A stretch of 64,000 bases of DNA from Actinoplanes campanulatus (GCF_014647795.1 NZ_BMPW01000014.1:124001-188000), one strand, 5' to 3'. Numbered from the stretch's first letter, positions 26,529-36,697 are shown. Notes: generated by a model from the sequence alone, not told the origin. Numbers and translations are program-made.

Positions 26529-28096
26529 CCGCACATCCGGTCCTGGGCACGCGCGTGGACCCGGGCGGTGACCAGTTCACCCGCAACGCCGAGGCGCACC
26601 GTGCGCTGGTCGCCGACCTGAACGCGACGCTCGCGACGGCCCGGCTCGGCGGACCGGAGAAGTCCCGCGCCCGGCACGTGGAACGCGGCAAACTGCTGCC
26701 CCGCGACCGCGTCGACACCCTCGTCGACCCGTCGTCGCCGTTCCTGGAGCTCTCCCCGCTCGCCGCGCACGGCCTCTACGACGGGCAGGCGCCGGCCGCC
26801 GGGATGGTCACCGGGATCGGCCGGGTCGCCGGGCGCGAGTGCGTGATCGTGGCCAACGACGCCACGGTCAAGGGCGGCACCTACTACCCGATGACCGTGA
26901 AGAAGCATCTGCGCGCCCAGGAGGTGGCGCTGCACAACCGGCTGCCGTGCATCTACCTGGTCGACTCCGGCGGCGCGTTCCTGCCCAAGCAGGACGAGGT
27001 GTTCCCGGACCGCGACCACTTCGGGCGGATCTTCTACAACCAGGCGCAACTGTCGGCGCGGCGGATCCCGCAGATCGCGGCGGTGCTGGGCTCGTGCACG
27101 GCCGGCGGGGCGTACGTGCCGGCCATGTCCGACGAGGCGGTCATCGTCCGCGACCAGGGCACCATCTTCCTGGGCGGGCCGCCACTGGTGAAGGCGGCCA
27201 CCGGCGAGGTCGTCACGGCCGAGGAACTGGGTGGCGGTGACGTGCACGCCCGTACCTCCGGGGTGGTCGACCACCTGGCCGACGACGACGCCGACGCGCT
27301 GCGGATCGTGCGGTCCATCGTGTCCACGTTCGGCCCGCGGACGCCCGCGCCGTGGCAGCGGATCGGTGTCGAGGAGCCGGCCGTGGACCCGGCCGACCTG
27401 TACGGCGCGGTGCCCACCGACCCGCGGATCCCCTACGACGTACGGGAGGTCATCGCCCGGATCGTCGACGGCTCCCGGTTCGGCGAGTTCAAGCCGGACT
27501 ACGGGACCACGCTGGTCACCGGGTTCGCGCACATCCACGGCCACCCGGTCGGGATCGTCGCCAACAACGGGGTGCTGTTCTCGGAGTCGGCGATGAAGGG
27601 CGCGCACTTCATCGAACTGTGCGACCAGCGCGGCATCCCACTGGTGTTCCTGCAGAACATCACCGGGTTCATGGTGGGCCGCGAGTACGAGGCGGGCGGC
27701 ATCGCCAAACACGGGGCGAAGCTGGTCACCGCAGTCGCCACCACCCGGGTCCCGAAGCTGACCGTGGTGATCGGCGGCTCGTTCGGGGCCGGGAACTACG
27801 CCATGTGCGGCCGCGCCTACTCGCCCCGGTTCCTGTTCATGTGGCCCAACGCGCGGATCTCGGTGATGGGCGGTGAACAGGCCGCCCTCGTGCTCGGGAC
27901 GGTCGGGTCCGGCAACGACCCGGACGCCATCCGCGCCCAGTACGAGACGCAGGGCCACCCCTACTACTCGACCGCGCGGCTCTGGGACGACGGGGTCATC
28001 GACCCGGCCGACACCCGTACCGTCCTCGGTCTCTCCCTGTCCGTCGCCGCCAACGCGCCCCTCGCCGACCCGGCGTTCGGCGTCTTCCGGATGTGA
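26525..28096 (+). CDS. Acyl-CoA carboxylase beta (carboxyltransferase) subunit, methylcrotonyl-CoA type
   Basis: A 523-residue carboxyltransferase. Signature blocks include [40 protein letters not shown], and [19 protein letters not shown], all typical of the methylcrotonyl-CoA carboxylase beta (AccD1/LiuB) branch rather than acetyl- or propionyl-CoA enzymes. It forms a complex with the biotin subunit encoded next. Neighbours (HMG-CoA lyase upstream, biotin carboxylase downstream, both with overlapping ends) confirm leucine degradation. Confidence 0.9.
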   Translation: MTAHPVLGTRVDPGGDQFTRNAEAHRALVADLNATLATARLGGPEKSRARHVERGKLLPRDRVDTLVDPSSPFLELSPLAAHGLYDGQAPAAGMVTGIGRVAGRECVIVANDATVKGGTYYPMTVKKHLRAQEVALHNRLPCIYLVDSGGAFLPKQDEVFPDRDHFGRIFYNQAQLSARRIPQIAAVLGSCTAGGAYVPAMSDEAVIVRDQGTIFLGGPPLVKAATGEVVTAEELGGGDVHARTSGVVDHLADDDADALRIVRSIVSTFGPRTPAPWQRIGVEEPAVDPADLYGAVPTDPRIPYDVREVIARIVDGSRFGEFKPDYGTTLVTGFAHIHGHPVGIVANNGVLFSESAMKGAHFIELCDQRGIPLVFLQNITGFMVGREYEAGGIAKHGAKLVTAVATTRVPKLTVVIGGSFGAGNYAMCGRAYSPRFLFMWPNARISVMGGEQAALVLGTVGSGNDPDAIRAQYETQGHPYYSTARLWDDGVIDPADTRTVLGLSLSVAANAPLADPAFGVFRM

Positions 28097-30066
28097 GCGC
28101 CATGTTCTCGACAGTCCTCGTCGCCAACCGCGGTGAGATCGCCGTCCGCGTCATCCGCACGCTGCGGCGCCTCGGGATCCGCTCGGTCGCCGTCCACTCC
28201 GACGCGGACCGGGAAGCGCCGCACGTCACGGCCGCCGACGTCGCGGTCCGCATCGGCCCGGCCGCGGCCGCTTCGTCGTACCTCTCGATCGAGGCCATCG
28301 TCGCGGCGGCCCGAAACGCGGGCGCCGAGGCCGTCCACCCGGGCTATGGCTTCCTGTCCGAGAACACCGCCTTCGCGGCCGCGTGCGAGGCCGCCGGCCT
28401 GGTCTTCATCGGGCCGCCGGCCATGGCGATCGACGCGATGGGCGACAAGATTCGCGCCAAGCAGACCGTGGCGAAGGCCGGTGTGCCGGTCGTCCCCGGA
28501 TCCGAGGGTGTCGGCCTGTCCGACGCCGAGCTGACCGCGGCGGTCACCGGGATCGGCTATCCGGTGCTGCTCAAGCCGTCGGCCGGCGGCGGCGGCAAGG
28601 GCATGCGCGAGGTGCACCGGGCCGAGGACCTGGCGGCCGCGATCGCGAGCGCCCGGCGGGAGGCGCGGGGCTCGTTCGGCGACGACACGCTGCTGGTCGA
28701 ACGGCTCGTCACCACGCCCCGGCACATCGAGATCCAGGTGCTCGCCGACCGGCACGGCAACGTCACCCACCTCGGCGAGCGCGAGTGCTCGCTGCAACGC
28801 CGCCACCAGAAGATCGTCGAGGAGGCGCCGTCGCCGCTGCTCAGCGACGAGCAGCGGCAGGCGATGGGCGCGGCCGCCTGCGACGCGGCCCGCGCCTGCG
28901 GGTACGTGGGCGCCGGCACCGTCGAGTTCATCGTCGCCGGGGACCGGCCCGACCACTGGTACTTCATGGAGATGAACACCCGGCTCCAGGTCGAGCATCC
29001 GGTCACCGAGGAGGTGTACGGGGTGGACCTGGTCGAGGCGCAACTGCGCGTCGCGGCGGGCGAGGTGGCGCCGTGGCCGGCCTCTCCGGCGCCGCGCGGG
29101 CATGCGATCGAGGTTCGGGTGTACGCCGAGGACCCGGCCGCCGGATTCCTGCCGACCGGTGGCCGGATCCTGGCGCTGCGCGAACCCACCGGTGTCCGGG
29201 TCGACTCCGGGGTGACCGAGGGCGGCGTCGTCGGCTCCGACTACGACCCGATGCTTTCCAAGATCATTTCGTACGGGGCGGACCGCGCCGAGGCGCTGCA
29301 CCGGCTCGACGCCGCCCTGGCCGGGACGGTGCTGCTCGGGCTCGGCACCAACATCGGGTTCCTGCGGGCGCTGCTCGCCGACCCCGACGTGCGTGCCGGG
29401 AACCTCGACACCGGGCTCGTCGGGCGCCGCCTCGACACGCTCACCGGCCAGGACCTGCCGTCCGACGTGCTCGGCGCCGCCGTCGGGCTGGCCCTGCTCG
29501 ACCTGGAACCGGCCACGCCCGCCCTGGCCGACCCGTTCGACATCCCCGGCGGGTGGCGGCTCGGCGACCGGGCCTGGACCACCCGGCGGATCGGCGCGGC
29601 CGGGTACGAGCCGGTCGTCATCCGGTACCGGGGACGGGCCGCCGACGCCGAGATCAGCATCGACGGCGGGCCGGCGGTGCGGATCGCCACCCGGGCCGAC
29701 GGACGGCACACGCAGGACGGGGTGACCCGCACCTACGCGTACGCCCGGGACGCGGCCGGGGTGCTGTGGATCGGGCGCGACGGGCGGGCCTGGGCGCTGC
29801 ACGACCACGAGGCGCTGGACGCCTCCGCCGACGGGGCGGCCGGAGCGGGCGGCCCGATCCTGTCACCCATGCCCGGAACCGTCACCGTCGTCGCCGTCAG
29901 CGAGGGCGACCGGGTCACCGCCGGGCAGACCGTCGCCGTCGTCGAGGCCATGAAGATGGAACACGCCCTCACCGCCCCGGTCGACGGCACGGTCACCGAA
30001 CTGCGTGCCCGGGCCGGCGCGTCGGTCGCCAAGGACGCGGTCCTCCTGGTGATCGAGGCGGATTAG
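28093..30066 (+). CDS. Acyl-CoA carboxylase alpha subunit (biotin carboxylase plus biotin carrier)
   Basis: A 657-residue protein. N-terminal biotin carboxylase: [44 protein letters not shown] (ATP-grasp), [15 protein letters not shown]. The C-terminal carrier domain holds the biotinylation motif EAMKMEH near residue 620. It pairs with the beta subunit for 3-methylcrotonyl-CoA. Its 3' end, about 140 bases, is repeated as a fragment at 35628-35759, 5.7 kb away in the same orientation. The operon's missing steps, isovaleryl-CoA dehydrogenase and methylglutaconyl-CoA hydratase, lie outside. Confidence 0.9.
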   Translation: MSAMFSTVLVANRGEIAVRVIRTLRRLGIRSVAVHSDADREAPHVTAADVAVRIGPAAAASSYLSIEAIVAAARNAGAEAVHPGYGFLSENTAFAAACEAAGLVFIGPPAMAIDAMGDKIRAKQTVAKAGVPVVPGSEGVGLSDAELTAAVTGIGYPVLLKPSAGGGGKGMREVHRAEDLAAAIASARREARGSFGDDTLLVERLVTTPRHIEIQVLADRHGNVTHLGERECSLQRRHQKIVEEAPSPLLSDEQRQAMGAAACDAARACGYVGAGTVEFIVAGDRPDHWYFMEMNTRLQVEHPVTEEVYGVDLVEAQLRVAAGEVAPWPASPAPRGHAIEVRVYAEDPAAGFLPTGGRILALREPTGVRVDSGVTEGGVVGSDYDPMLSKIISYGADRAEALHRLDAALAGTVLLGLGTNIGFLRALLADPDVRAGNLDTGLVGRRLDTLTGQDLPSDVLGAAVGLALLDLEPATPALADPFDIPGGWRLGDRAWTTRRIGAAGYEPVVIRYRGRAADAEISIDGGPAVRIATRADGRHTQDGVTRTYAYARDAAGVLWIGRDGRAWALHDHEALDASADGAAGAGGPILSPMPGTVTVVAVSEGDRVTAGQTVAVVEAMKMEHALTAPVDGTVTELRARAGASVAKDAVLLVIEAD

Positions 30067-30126
30067 CCGAAGCGGAACCCGCCGGGCGCGACCAGCCGGT
30101 CGCGCCCGGCACCTAGCATGTGCGGC

Positions 30127-30861
30127 GTGCCGGAGATCGAGAAGATGTCGCCGAAGGAACGGATCGAGGCCGCACGCGCCGCGCGGTCACCCACCCTGGA
30201 CCTGTCCCGGTGTGGTCTCGATGAGCTGCCGAAGGCCGTTCGCAAACTGACCCACCTGCGGTCTCTCACGCTGCGGTTCAACAACATCGAGGACCTGCCG
30301 CACTGGCTGACCGAACTCGATCAGCTGGTCGAGCTCGACGTCCAGGCGAACGACCTGGCCGGGGTACCCGAGGTCATCGGCGACCTGACCGGCCTGCGCG
30401 TGCTCACTCTGGACGAGAACAACCTGGAGGACGAGCCGCTCGACCTTCTCGGCGGGCTGACGGACCTCACCCACCTCTCGCTGGTCGACACGCGCTCGGG
30501 CCGGCTTCCGGAGAGCATCGGCAACCTGACCGGGCTGACCGACCTCGACCTGTACCTGAACTGGTTCAACTGCACACCGGAGAGCCTGCCGGACACGCTC
30601 GGGCAGCTCACCGACCTGACCCGGCTGGAGCTGGCCGGCAACGGCCTGTCGACGGTGCCGGAGTGGATCCGCCACCTGACGAACCTGCGGGTCCTCGGGC
30701 TGTGGCGGAACGAGATCGACGAGTACCCGCAATGGCTCGGTGAGCTGACCGCGCTCACCGAGCTGACGCTGCCCGACGACCCCGACGACGAGCTGCTCGC
30801 CATTCTTCGCCGGCTGCCTCACCTGCGGAGAATCAACGACGAGGACGTGGATCTTCGATGA
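30127..30861 (+). CDS. Leucine-rich-repeat protein (small)
   Basis: A 244-residue protein that is mostly seven or eight LRRs of about 23 residues. Units such as LTHLRSLTLRFNNIEDLP, LDQLVELDVQANDLAGVP and LTNLRVLGLWRNEIDEYP share the L-x-x-L-x-L-x-x-N pattern. The N-terminus is a short charged helix (MSPKERIEAARAARSPTLDL). It has no signal peptide, so it should be cytosolic and act as a binding surface. GTG 30127 lies about 8 bases after a TAGCAT -10 box, consistent with a leaderless message; ATG 30118 is the alternative. Its stop overlaps the AAA gene by 4 bases. Confidence 0.8.
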   Translation: MPEIEKMSPKERIEAARAARSPTLDLSRCGLDELPKAVRKLTHLRSLTLRFNNIEDLPHWLTELDQLVELDVQANDLAGVPEVIGDLTGLRVLTLDENNLEDEPLDLLGGLTDLTHLSLVDTRSGRLPESIGNLTGLTDLDLYLNWFNCTPESLPDTLGQLTDLTRLELAGNGLSTVPEWIRHLTNLRVLGLWRNEIDEYPQWLGELTALTELTLPDDPDDELLAILRRLPHLRRINDEDVDLR

Positions 30862-31988
30862 CGGCCGGCGCCTTCGCCTATGTGACGTACGGGACTGAGT
30901 GCGACCCCGGCGAGCTCGTGCAATTCCTCGACCACGCGATGACCGTCAACGACCGCCTGGCCACCGAGGGCCGGCACCAGACTCCGGTGTGCGTGTGGGG
31001 CCGGCACGGGATCGGGAAGACCGAGATCGTCGAGTCCGTGGCCGCCGCCCGCCGCGTGCCGCTGGTGTCGATCGCGCCGGCGCAGTTCGAGGAGATGGGC
31101 GACCTGCTCGGCATGCCGGTGGTGGTCGACGGCGGCACGGCGACCCGAATGGCGCCGCCGGAATGGGTGCCCCGGCAGGACGGGCCGGGCATCCTGCTGA
31201 TCGACGACGTCAACCGCGCCGACGACCGGATCCTGCGCGGCATGATGCAGTTGCTGCAACGGTCCGCCCTGACCTCGTGGCGACTGCCGGCGCGGTGGCA
31301 GATCGTGCTCACCGCCAATCCGGACGGCGGTGACTACTCGGTGACGCCGATGGACGACGCGATGCTCACCCGGATGCTGCACGTGACGTTGCGCTTCGAG
31401 GTGAAACGGTGGGCGCGCTGGGCCGAGGCGCACGACGTCGACCCGCGCGGCATCGCGTTCGTGCTGGCGTACCCCGAGACCGTGACCGGATCACGCACCA
31501 CGCCGCGAACGCTCGTACAGTTCTTCGACCGGATCCGCGACATCACCGACCTGCGGGCGAATCTCGGCCTGGTCACCATGCTCGGCGAGGCCTGTCTGGA
31601 CAGTGCCACCGTGTCGGCCTTCGTCGCCTTCGTCAACCGCGGCCTCGACGTGCTGGTGACCCCCGAGGAGATCCTCGGGGCCAAGCAGTTCGGCCCCGTC
31701 GCCGCACGGCTGACCGAACTGGCCGGCCAGGGCGCCGAACGCCGGGTCGACATCCTCGCCGCGGTCTGTACCCGGCTGGTCAACGTCCTGGCGGCGCGCC
31801 GGGCGAAGCTGACCGCGACCGAGGTGAACAACCTGCGGTCGATGCTGCGGCTCGATGCGCTGCCCGAGGACATGCGGCTGGCGCTGGCCCAGGACCTGGC
31901 CATGCTGGACGGTACGGTCGGTGCGTCGCGGGTACTCAGCGACCCGGCCACGGCACGGATGCTGCTGATGGCGGGAACGATGCGGTGA
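30858..31988 (+). CDS. MoxR-type AAA+ ATPase
   Basis: A 376-residue ATPase. Walker A is WGRHGIGKTEIVES and Walker B is GILLIDDVNRADDRILRGMM, with a sensor-like TANPDGGDYSV and arginine-rich MDDAMLTRMLHVTLRF, the arrangement of MoxR-like AAA+ proteins. The C-terminal half is helical. MoxR ATPases remodel or load metal-dependent partners and typically work with a VWA-domain protein; one is encoded immediately downstream with a 4-base overlap. The LRR gene upstream also overlaps, so the three form one translation unit. Confidence 0.85.
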   Translation: MTAGAFAYVTYGTECDPGELVQFLDHAMTVNDRLATEGRHQTPVCVWGRHGIGKTEIVESVAAARRVPLVSIAPAQFEEMGDLLGMPVVVDGGTATRMAPPEWVPRQDGPGILLIDDVNRADDRILRGMMQLLQRSALTSWRLPARWQIVLTANPDGGDYSVTPMDDAMLTRMLHVTLRFEVKRWARWAEAHDVDPRGIAFVLAYPETVTGSRTTPRTLVQFFDRIRDITDLRANLGLVTMLGEACLDSATVSAFVAFVNRGLDVLVTPEEILGAKQFGPVAARLTELAGQGAERRVDILAAVCTRLVNVLAARRAKLTATEVNNLRSMLRLDALPEDMRLALAQDLAMLDGTVGASRVLSDPATARMLLMAGTMR

Positions 31989-33262
31989 ACGAGCCGCCCG
32001 ACGCGCGGTCGGTCCGTGCCTGCGTCGACGCGGCCGCCCGGGATCTCCTGATCCGCGAGCCGTTCTTCGGGCACCTGCTGGTCGGCACGATCCGGTCGGT
32101 CGGCTCCAGCGGCGCGGCGGTCCGCCTGGTGCCGACCCCGGTGGCGCCCGGGCTGGAGATCGGGACGGGCGAGTGGTCGACGCTGGCCCCCGCGGCCCGG
32201 ACCGCCTCGCTCAAGCACGAACTGCTGCACCTGGCGCTCAAGCATCCGCTGCGCGGCCGGACGTACGCGTCCCGGCAGCTCTGGGACCTGGCCTGTGATC
32301 TGGTGGTCAACCAGCTGATGGACGTGTCCGACCTCCCCGGCGCGATCACCGCCGGGCAGCTTCGGCTGCCGCCGGACCGTTCCGCGGACGAGTACTACGA
32401 ACTGCTACGGGAGCCGTTCCTGGCGGCCTGCCACGCCGGTGGATGCGCGTTTCCGGACCCCGGCGCCGACGGGACCCGCGACAGCGGCGCGGAGGGCGCC
32501 GTGGCGGCCATCCGGCGCTGGCTGGCGGGTCCCGGGGCGGCCCGGCATCAAGGGTGGCCGGAGTTCGCCGCGCTGCCGTCGGCGACGCTGTCGACGTACA
32601 CGCACAGCGTCGACAGCCTGGTCGCTTCGACCGTACGCCGGGCCCGGCGCCGGGGCTGGGGTTCCCTGCCCGCCGCACTGGTCGCCCGGTTGGAGTCCGC
32701 CGACAGGCCTCCGGAGATCCCGTGGCAGCGGGTGTTACGGCTGTTCGGGGCGACCAGCGAACGGACCTTCGTGCGTAACGTGCTGTCCCGGCCGTCGAAG
32801 CGGTATGGCACCGCGCCGGGCACCCGGGTTCGCCGGCGGACCCGGCTGGTGGTCGCGGTCGACACCTCGGGCAGCGTCTCCACCGCCGACATCGCCGCGT
32901 TCTTCGCCGAGATCCACGGGATGTGGCGGCGCGGGGCGGACATCACCGTACTGGAAGCCGACGCCGAGGTGCACCGCGAGTACCAGTACCGGGGGCGGGC
33001 GCCGGCGGCGGTGACCGGGCGGGGTGGCACCTGCTTACGGCCGGTGCTGGTGCGGGCCAACGAGCTCGCCGCCGACGGGCTGGTCTATCTCACCGACGGT
33101 CACGCGCCGAGCCCGTGCGAGCTGTGTGTCCGGCCCCGCATGCCGGTGCTGTGGGTGCTGACGGCCGACGGCGTGGCGCCGGACGCCTCCCGCCTGCCCG
33201 GGCGCAAAACCCGCCTGACCCGCCCGGCGGTCAGGCGTCCGCCAGATCGGTCCGGACGGTGA
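31985..33262 (+). CDS. DUF2201-type metallopeptidase/VWA domain protein
   Basis: A 425-residue protein with two visible parts. Near residue 80 is a zinc-peptidase-like H-E-L-L-H motif (LKHELLHLALKH). The C-terminal third is a VWA-like domain whose metal site reads VAVDTSGSVSTADI (D-x-S-x-S), followed by GGTCLRPV and the VYLTDGHAP strand. The combination matches the DUF2201 family that accompanies MoxR ATPases. GTG 31985 overlaps the AAA stop. The 3' end overlaps the convergent large LRR gene by 32 bases. Confidence 0.82.
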   Translation: MNEPPDARSVRACVDAAARDLLIREPFFGHLLVGTIRSVGSSGAAVRLVPTPVAPGLEIGTGEWSTLAPAARTASLKHELLHLALKHPLRGRTYASRQLWDLACDLVVNQLMDVSDLPGAITAGQLRLPPDRSADEYYELLREPFLAACHAGGCAFPDPGADGTRDSGAEGAVAAIRRWLAGPGAARHQGWPEFAALPSATLSTYTHSVDSLVASTVRRARRRGWGSLPAALVARLESADRPPEIPWQRVLRLFGATSERTFVRNVLSRPSKRYGTAPGTRVRRRTRLVVAVDTSGSVSTADIAAFFAEIHGMWRRGADITVLEADAEVHREYQYRGRAPAAVTGRGGTCLRPVLVRANELAADGLVYLTDGHAPSPCELCVRPRMPVLWVLTADGVAPDASRLPGRKTRLTRPAVRRPPDRSGR

Positions 33263-35546
33263 CGCCACGCCCCCGCAGCCGGGCGATCAGGTCCCGGTTG
33301 GTCGCGTCGTCGTCGAGCGACGCACCCTCCAGCAGCAGCTGGCGCAGCTTCGGAAGGCCGGTCAGCCACTCGGGGAGCCTGCGCAGCCGGGTTCCCCGAA
33401 GGTTCAGCCCCACCAGGTTCGGCATCGCGCGCACGGAGTCCGGCAGCGCGGCGACGTGCTGGTGGCTGATGTCCAGATGGGCCAGCCCGGTGAGCCCGTC
33501 GAACAGATCCGGCAGCGTGGTCAGGTGGACGGGCCAGGGCGGCTTCCAGTTGGACAGGCCCAGGCTCAGCCGCACCAGACCGCCCATCGCGAACAGGACC
33601 GTCGGGACCTGTTCGAGATGATTGTTGGACAGGTCCAGATTACGCAGGTTGCGCAGTTCCGCGAACCCGGCCGGCAGCGAGGTGAGCCGGTTGCGTCCCA
33701 GGTCGAGGGTGTGCAGGCCACTGAGGCGTCCGATGTCGCCGGGCAGTTCCACGAGGCCGGCCTGCTCGATGCGAAGGTGGCCCAGGTCGGTCAGTTCCAG
33801 GACATAGGGCGGCAGGTGCGTGAACGTCATCCATCCACCGATGACGTCCAGCATCCGCCCGAACCGGTCGGGGTCCCGCCGGGCGATGAGCAGGGTGAGC
33901 AGCCGGACCTCGTCGATCGTGCCGGGGCACAGCTCGGCCAGATCGTGTACGGCGGACATCACGTCCCATGAGGCGGCCGAGTCGCGGAACACGTTCGTCC
34001 GGGCGAACGCGCCGGCCAGCGCGTCCCGCAACGCCGCCGGGGCGTGTTCGGCGAGCAGTTTCTGGGCACCGCCACGGACCGGCCGGCCCAGCCGGGTGTC
34101 CTTCCAGACCACGATCAGCTCCTCCAGCAGCCCCGGCGGCAGGCCACCCTGCCGGGCCAGGTCCACCGCCAGCTTGATGTTGGCCTCGTCCGGCGACGTC
34201 AGCAGCGCCCGCAGCCGGGCGGCCAGTTCCTCCCCCTCCCCGGCGGCGCCGGACAGCGGCTGCGGTGCGACCCGGTCGAGCAGGTCACGCAGCTGGGACT
34301 CCAGGATCAGGGGGACGCCGGCATCCAGGTATGCCAGCGCCCGGCCCTTGTGCTGCTCACCGACGACGGCCAGCCGGGTCGCCGGGCCGGGCCGGCGCTG
34401 CAGGGTGGCACCCAGCTCCGCGAGCCGGTCGGCCAGCACCGCCTGGTCGGAGTTGATCCTCCCCGCCGGCAGTACCCCGTCACCCGGGCGCAGGCCACCC
34501 TCCGGGGCGGTGAGCCGGTCGGCCAGCAGCCGTTTCGCGGCCTGCCGGACCGCCGGCACGCCCGAGTCCATCGCCGCCACCAGGTCGCGTACGCCGGACT
34601 GTTCCGCCGTGCCGTCGCCGGTGCCGAACAACAGCGCCACGTGCAACAGCCGCTCCGGCATCGGCAGGTCCCGGCGTGCGAAGTCGGTTCGCAACGCCCG
34701 TATCTGACCGGGCCGGACGGCCTCGCCGCTGCTCTCGAAGGTGAACTCCTGCAGGGTCGGCGCCTGGACCAGCCGGGTCAATGTGCCGGTGGGCAGCGGA
34801 CCGCGGAAGTGGGCACTCAACTCCAGCCGGGCCAGCCTCGGCAGGTCCGCGAGCGCCGCCAGCGTTTCCTCATCGTCGGCCCAGACGTCCACCCACTCCA
34901 GGTTGACGAACTCCCGCAGCCGGCCGCCGGGGCTCCCTCCGGCCCTGAGACGGCGCACCGCCGCGGGGCCGGCCGCGCGTGCGGCGTCCATGCCGCGGAA
35001 CAGTGGCGGATCCAGATGGGCGAACAACTCCGCGTACCCCGGATGAGCCCACATGGGGGCCAGCGCCATGTCGTCGCGGATCAACCAGAGGGAACCGTCG
35101 TTACGCTTTCCGGCGGCGACCATCTGCACCACCCGGTCCCGGTCACCCAGTTCGAAGTAGACCCGGGCCGCGCAGTGGAAGATCTTCGGGTACTCCGCTC
35201 CGTGCGGCAGCGCCGCGGCCAGGTAGACACGCGCCCGGTTCGGGTCGATCGGGTCGGCATACTCGTGGTAGAGCGTCTCCAGCGCCGCGCAGTAGGTCTT
35301 GGCCTGCAGATCCGGCAGGGTCACCAGGTCGTCGAAGAGAACAGGCGCCTCGGCGACACGGCCGGCGGACGCGAACCCGGCGACCTCCTCGCGCTTGCTC
35401 GCCGAGCCGGCTGCCAGGATCTCCCGCCGCTCCACGGGCTCCAGCGCCCGCCATGTCGCCGCGTACTCCCGCTTGAGCGACCTCGCGAGCGCGGTCGCCC
35501 GGCCCGTACGCAGGCATTCCCGCACCGCCGCCACGTCATGCCACAT
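33231..35546 (-). CDS. Large HEAT/TPR-like and leucine-rich-repeat protein
   Basis: A 771-residue soluble protein. Roughly residues 1-250 are helical, TPR-like (ARVYLAAALPHGAEYPKIFH, YFELGDRDRVVQMVAAG). Residues about 250-560 look like helical HEAT-type repeats (AVRQAAKRLLADRL, NIKLAVDLARQGGLPPGLLE). The last 180 residues are typical LRRs (LSGLHTLDLGRNRLTSLP, LRNLRNLDLSNNHLEQVP). No enzymatic motif is seen. ATG at 35546 is favoured over the longer frame to 35603 because AGGGGAG lies ten bases upstream. It faces the LRR-MoxR-VWA operon, with overlapping 3' ends. Confidence 0.72.
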   Translation of the reverse strand: MWHDVAAVRECLRTGRATALARSLKREYAATWRALEPVERREILAAGSASKREEVAGFASAGRVAEAPVLFDDLVTLPDLQAKTYCAALETLYHEYADPIDPNRARVYLAAALPHGAEYPKIFHCAARVYFELGDRDRVVQMVAAGKRNDGSLWLIRDDMALAPMWAHPGYAELFAHLDPPLFRGMDAARAAGPAAVRRLRAGGSPGGRLREFVNLEWVDVWADDEETLAALADLPRLARLELSAHFRGPLPTGTLTRLVQAPTLQEFTFESSGEAVRPGQIRALRTDFARRDLPMPERLLHVALLFGTGDGTAEQSGVRDLVAAMDSGVPAVRQAAKRLLADRLTAPEGGLRPGDGVLPAGRINSDQAVLADRLAELGATLQRRPGPATRLAVVGEQHKGRALAYLDAGVPLILESQLRDLLDRVAPQPLSGAAGEGEELAARLRALLTSPDEANIKLAVDLARQGGLPPGLLEELIVVWKDTRLGRPVRGGAQKLLAEHAPAALRDALAGAFARTNVFRDSAASWDVMSAVHDLAELCPGTIDEVRLLTLLIARRDPDRFGRMLDVIGGWMTFTHLPPYVLELTDLGHLRIEQAGLVELPGDIGRLSGLHTLDLGRNRLTSLPAGFAELRNLRNLDLSNNHLEQVPTVLFAMGGLVRLSLGLSNWKPPWPVHLTTLPDLFDGLTGLAHLDISHQHVAALPDSVRAMPNLVGLNLRGTRLRRLPEWLTGLPKLRQLLLEGASLDDDATNRDLIARLRGRGVTVRTDLADA

Positions 35547-35627
35547 CCGTCGTACGCTCCCCTGTCCGGCCGTCCGGTCGCCGAGTGTGGCACCCCGGAA
35601 CAACCTTCGAAATCGGAACCGCCACGG

Positions 35628-35759
35628 TCGGGCAGACCGTGGCCGTCGTCGGGGCCATGAAGATGGAACACGCCCTCACCGCCCCGGTCACCGAACTGCG
35701 TGCCCGGGCCGGCGCAACCGTCGCCAAGAACGCCGTCCTCCCGGTGATCGAGGCGGATC
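35628..35759 (+). pseudogene. Fragment of a biotin carboxyl carrier domain (duplicated carboxylase 3' end)
   Basis: About 132 bases match the 3' end of the carboxylase alpha gene at about 29926-30065 at roughly 90% identity in the same orientation. One in-frame 9-base deletion removes D-G-T. The biotin motif reads GAMKMEH (E to G). There is no upstream carboxylase sequence; the frame begins in unrelated DNA near 35585 and runs past the copy into the antisense of the VOC gene. It is a gene fragment and not an active carrier. It ends exactly at the stop of the VOC gene. Confidence 0.8.
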
Positions 35760-36192
35760 AGTCCAGGCAGAACTCGTTGCCCTCGACGTCCCGCATGACG
35801 ATGCACGACTCGTTCTCGCCGTCGGCGTACAGGGTGTAGTCGTGCGTGGCGCCGAGCGCGATCAACCGGTCGCGCTCGGCCTCCAGGGTGGCCAGGCGCT
35901 CGTCGCCGACCAGGCCGGTGCCGGCCCGGACGTCCAGGTGCACCCGGTTCTTGACAGCCTTTCCTTCCGGGACGCGCTGGAAATACAGACGCGGGCCCAC
36001 CCCGTTCGGGTCACTGCACGCGAACCAGGCGCCGCGCTTCTCCTCCGGGAGCGACTGCCAGTAGGCGTCCCAGGTATCGAAACCGCCGGGTGGCGATGGT
36101 GGCTCATACCCGAGTACCGCACACCAGAAGCGGGCGACCCGCTCGGGATCCGCACAGTCGAACGTGACCTGAAACTGCCTCACCGATGCCAT
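35758..36192 (-). CDS. VOC superfamily (glyoxalase/bleomycin-resistance-like) protein
   Basis: A 144-residue protein with the paired beta-alpha-beta modules of the VOC fold: VRQFQVTFDCADPERVARFW at the N-terminus and YTLYADGENESCIVMRDVEG then NEFCLD at the end (metal-region Glu). KNRVHLDVRA holds a likely metal His. Substrate is unknown; relatives range from lyases to antibiotic binding. Its start is 39 bases from the end of repeat copy C, and its stop abuts the biotin-carrier fragment. Confidence 0.85.
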   Translation of the reverse strand: MASVRQFQVTFDCADPERVARFWCAVLGYEPPSPPGGFDTWDAYWQSLPEEKRGAWFACSDPNGVGPRLYFQRVPEGKAVKNRVHLDVRAGTGLVGDERLATLEAERDRLIALGATHDYTLYADGENESCIVMRDVEGNEFCLD

Positions 36193-36230
36193 TCGATCAC
36201 CATAAGGGCCCGGCCCCGGGCGCCTTCGTG

Positions 36231-36366
36231 GGTCTCGGTCCGCGTTTCGCTTCCGACTCTTTTCTTCTTGTACGCGTGTCCTCGCCCCGCCCCATCAGGG
36301 CCGTTCCGCCCGCTCGGCGCGAGCTTGCTGCCCGCTCCGGCCTGTGCCGCGCCCGCCGGGCGTAGA
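36231..36366 (-). repeat. Interspersed repeat copy C
   Basis: Read on the minus strand it starts GATCTACGCCCGGCGGGCGC, continues GGCACAGGCCGGAGCGGGCA, and ends in ACGCGTACAAGAAGAAAAG. It is closest to copy D and points toward the VOC gene. Its inner end faces copy D across about 960 bp. Confidence 0.7.
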
Positions 36367-36697
36367 TCGGTTGGACACCCCCGCATGTGCTGCCACTTGC
36401 GCCGGGTGGGTGGTAGCTGTCGTGCCTGCCAGGCACCCGGGGTGCTCCTCCCTGGCCGTCCCGCCGGTCGCGCCGAGTGGGTGGCGGCGCTTGACGCCGG
36501 TGGCGTCATGGGAACCTGTCGGTAGTCACCCAGGGCGACCGTGTGCAGGCGTCTGGTGGATCCGGGTTATTCCGGAGTCTCTTTCTCGGTTGTTCCTGGC
36601 CTCGGTGTCACGTCGCCTGTTCGCGTGTTTCCCGCCTTCGCCGTTCGGCCGGTCACCATCGGCTGGTCGAGCCGTCCGCGAGCGTCGATGTGAACCT

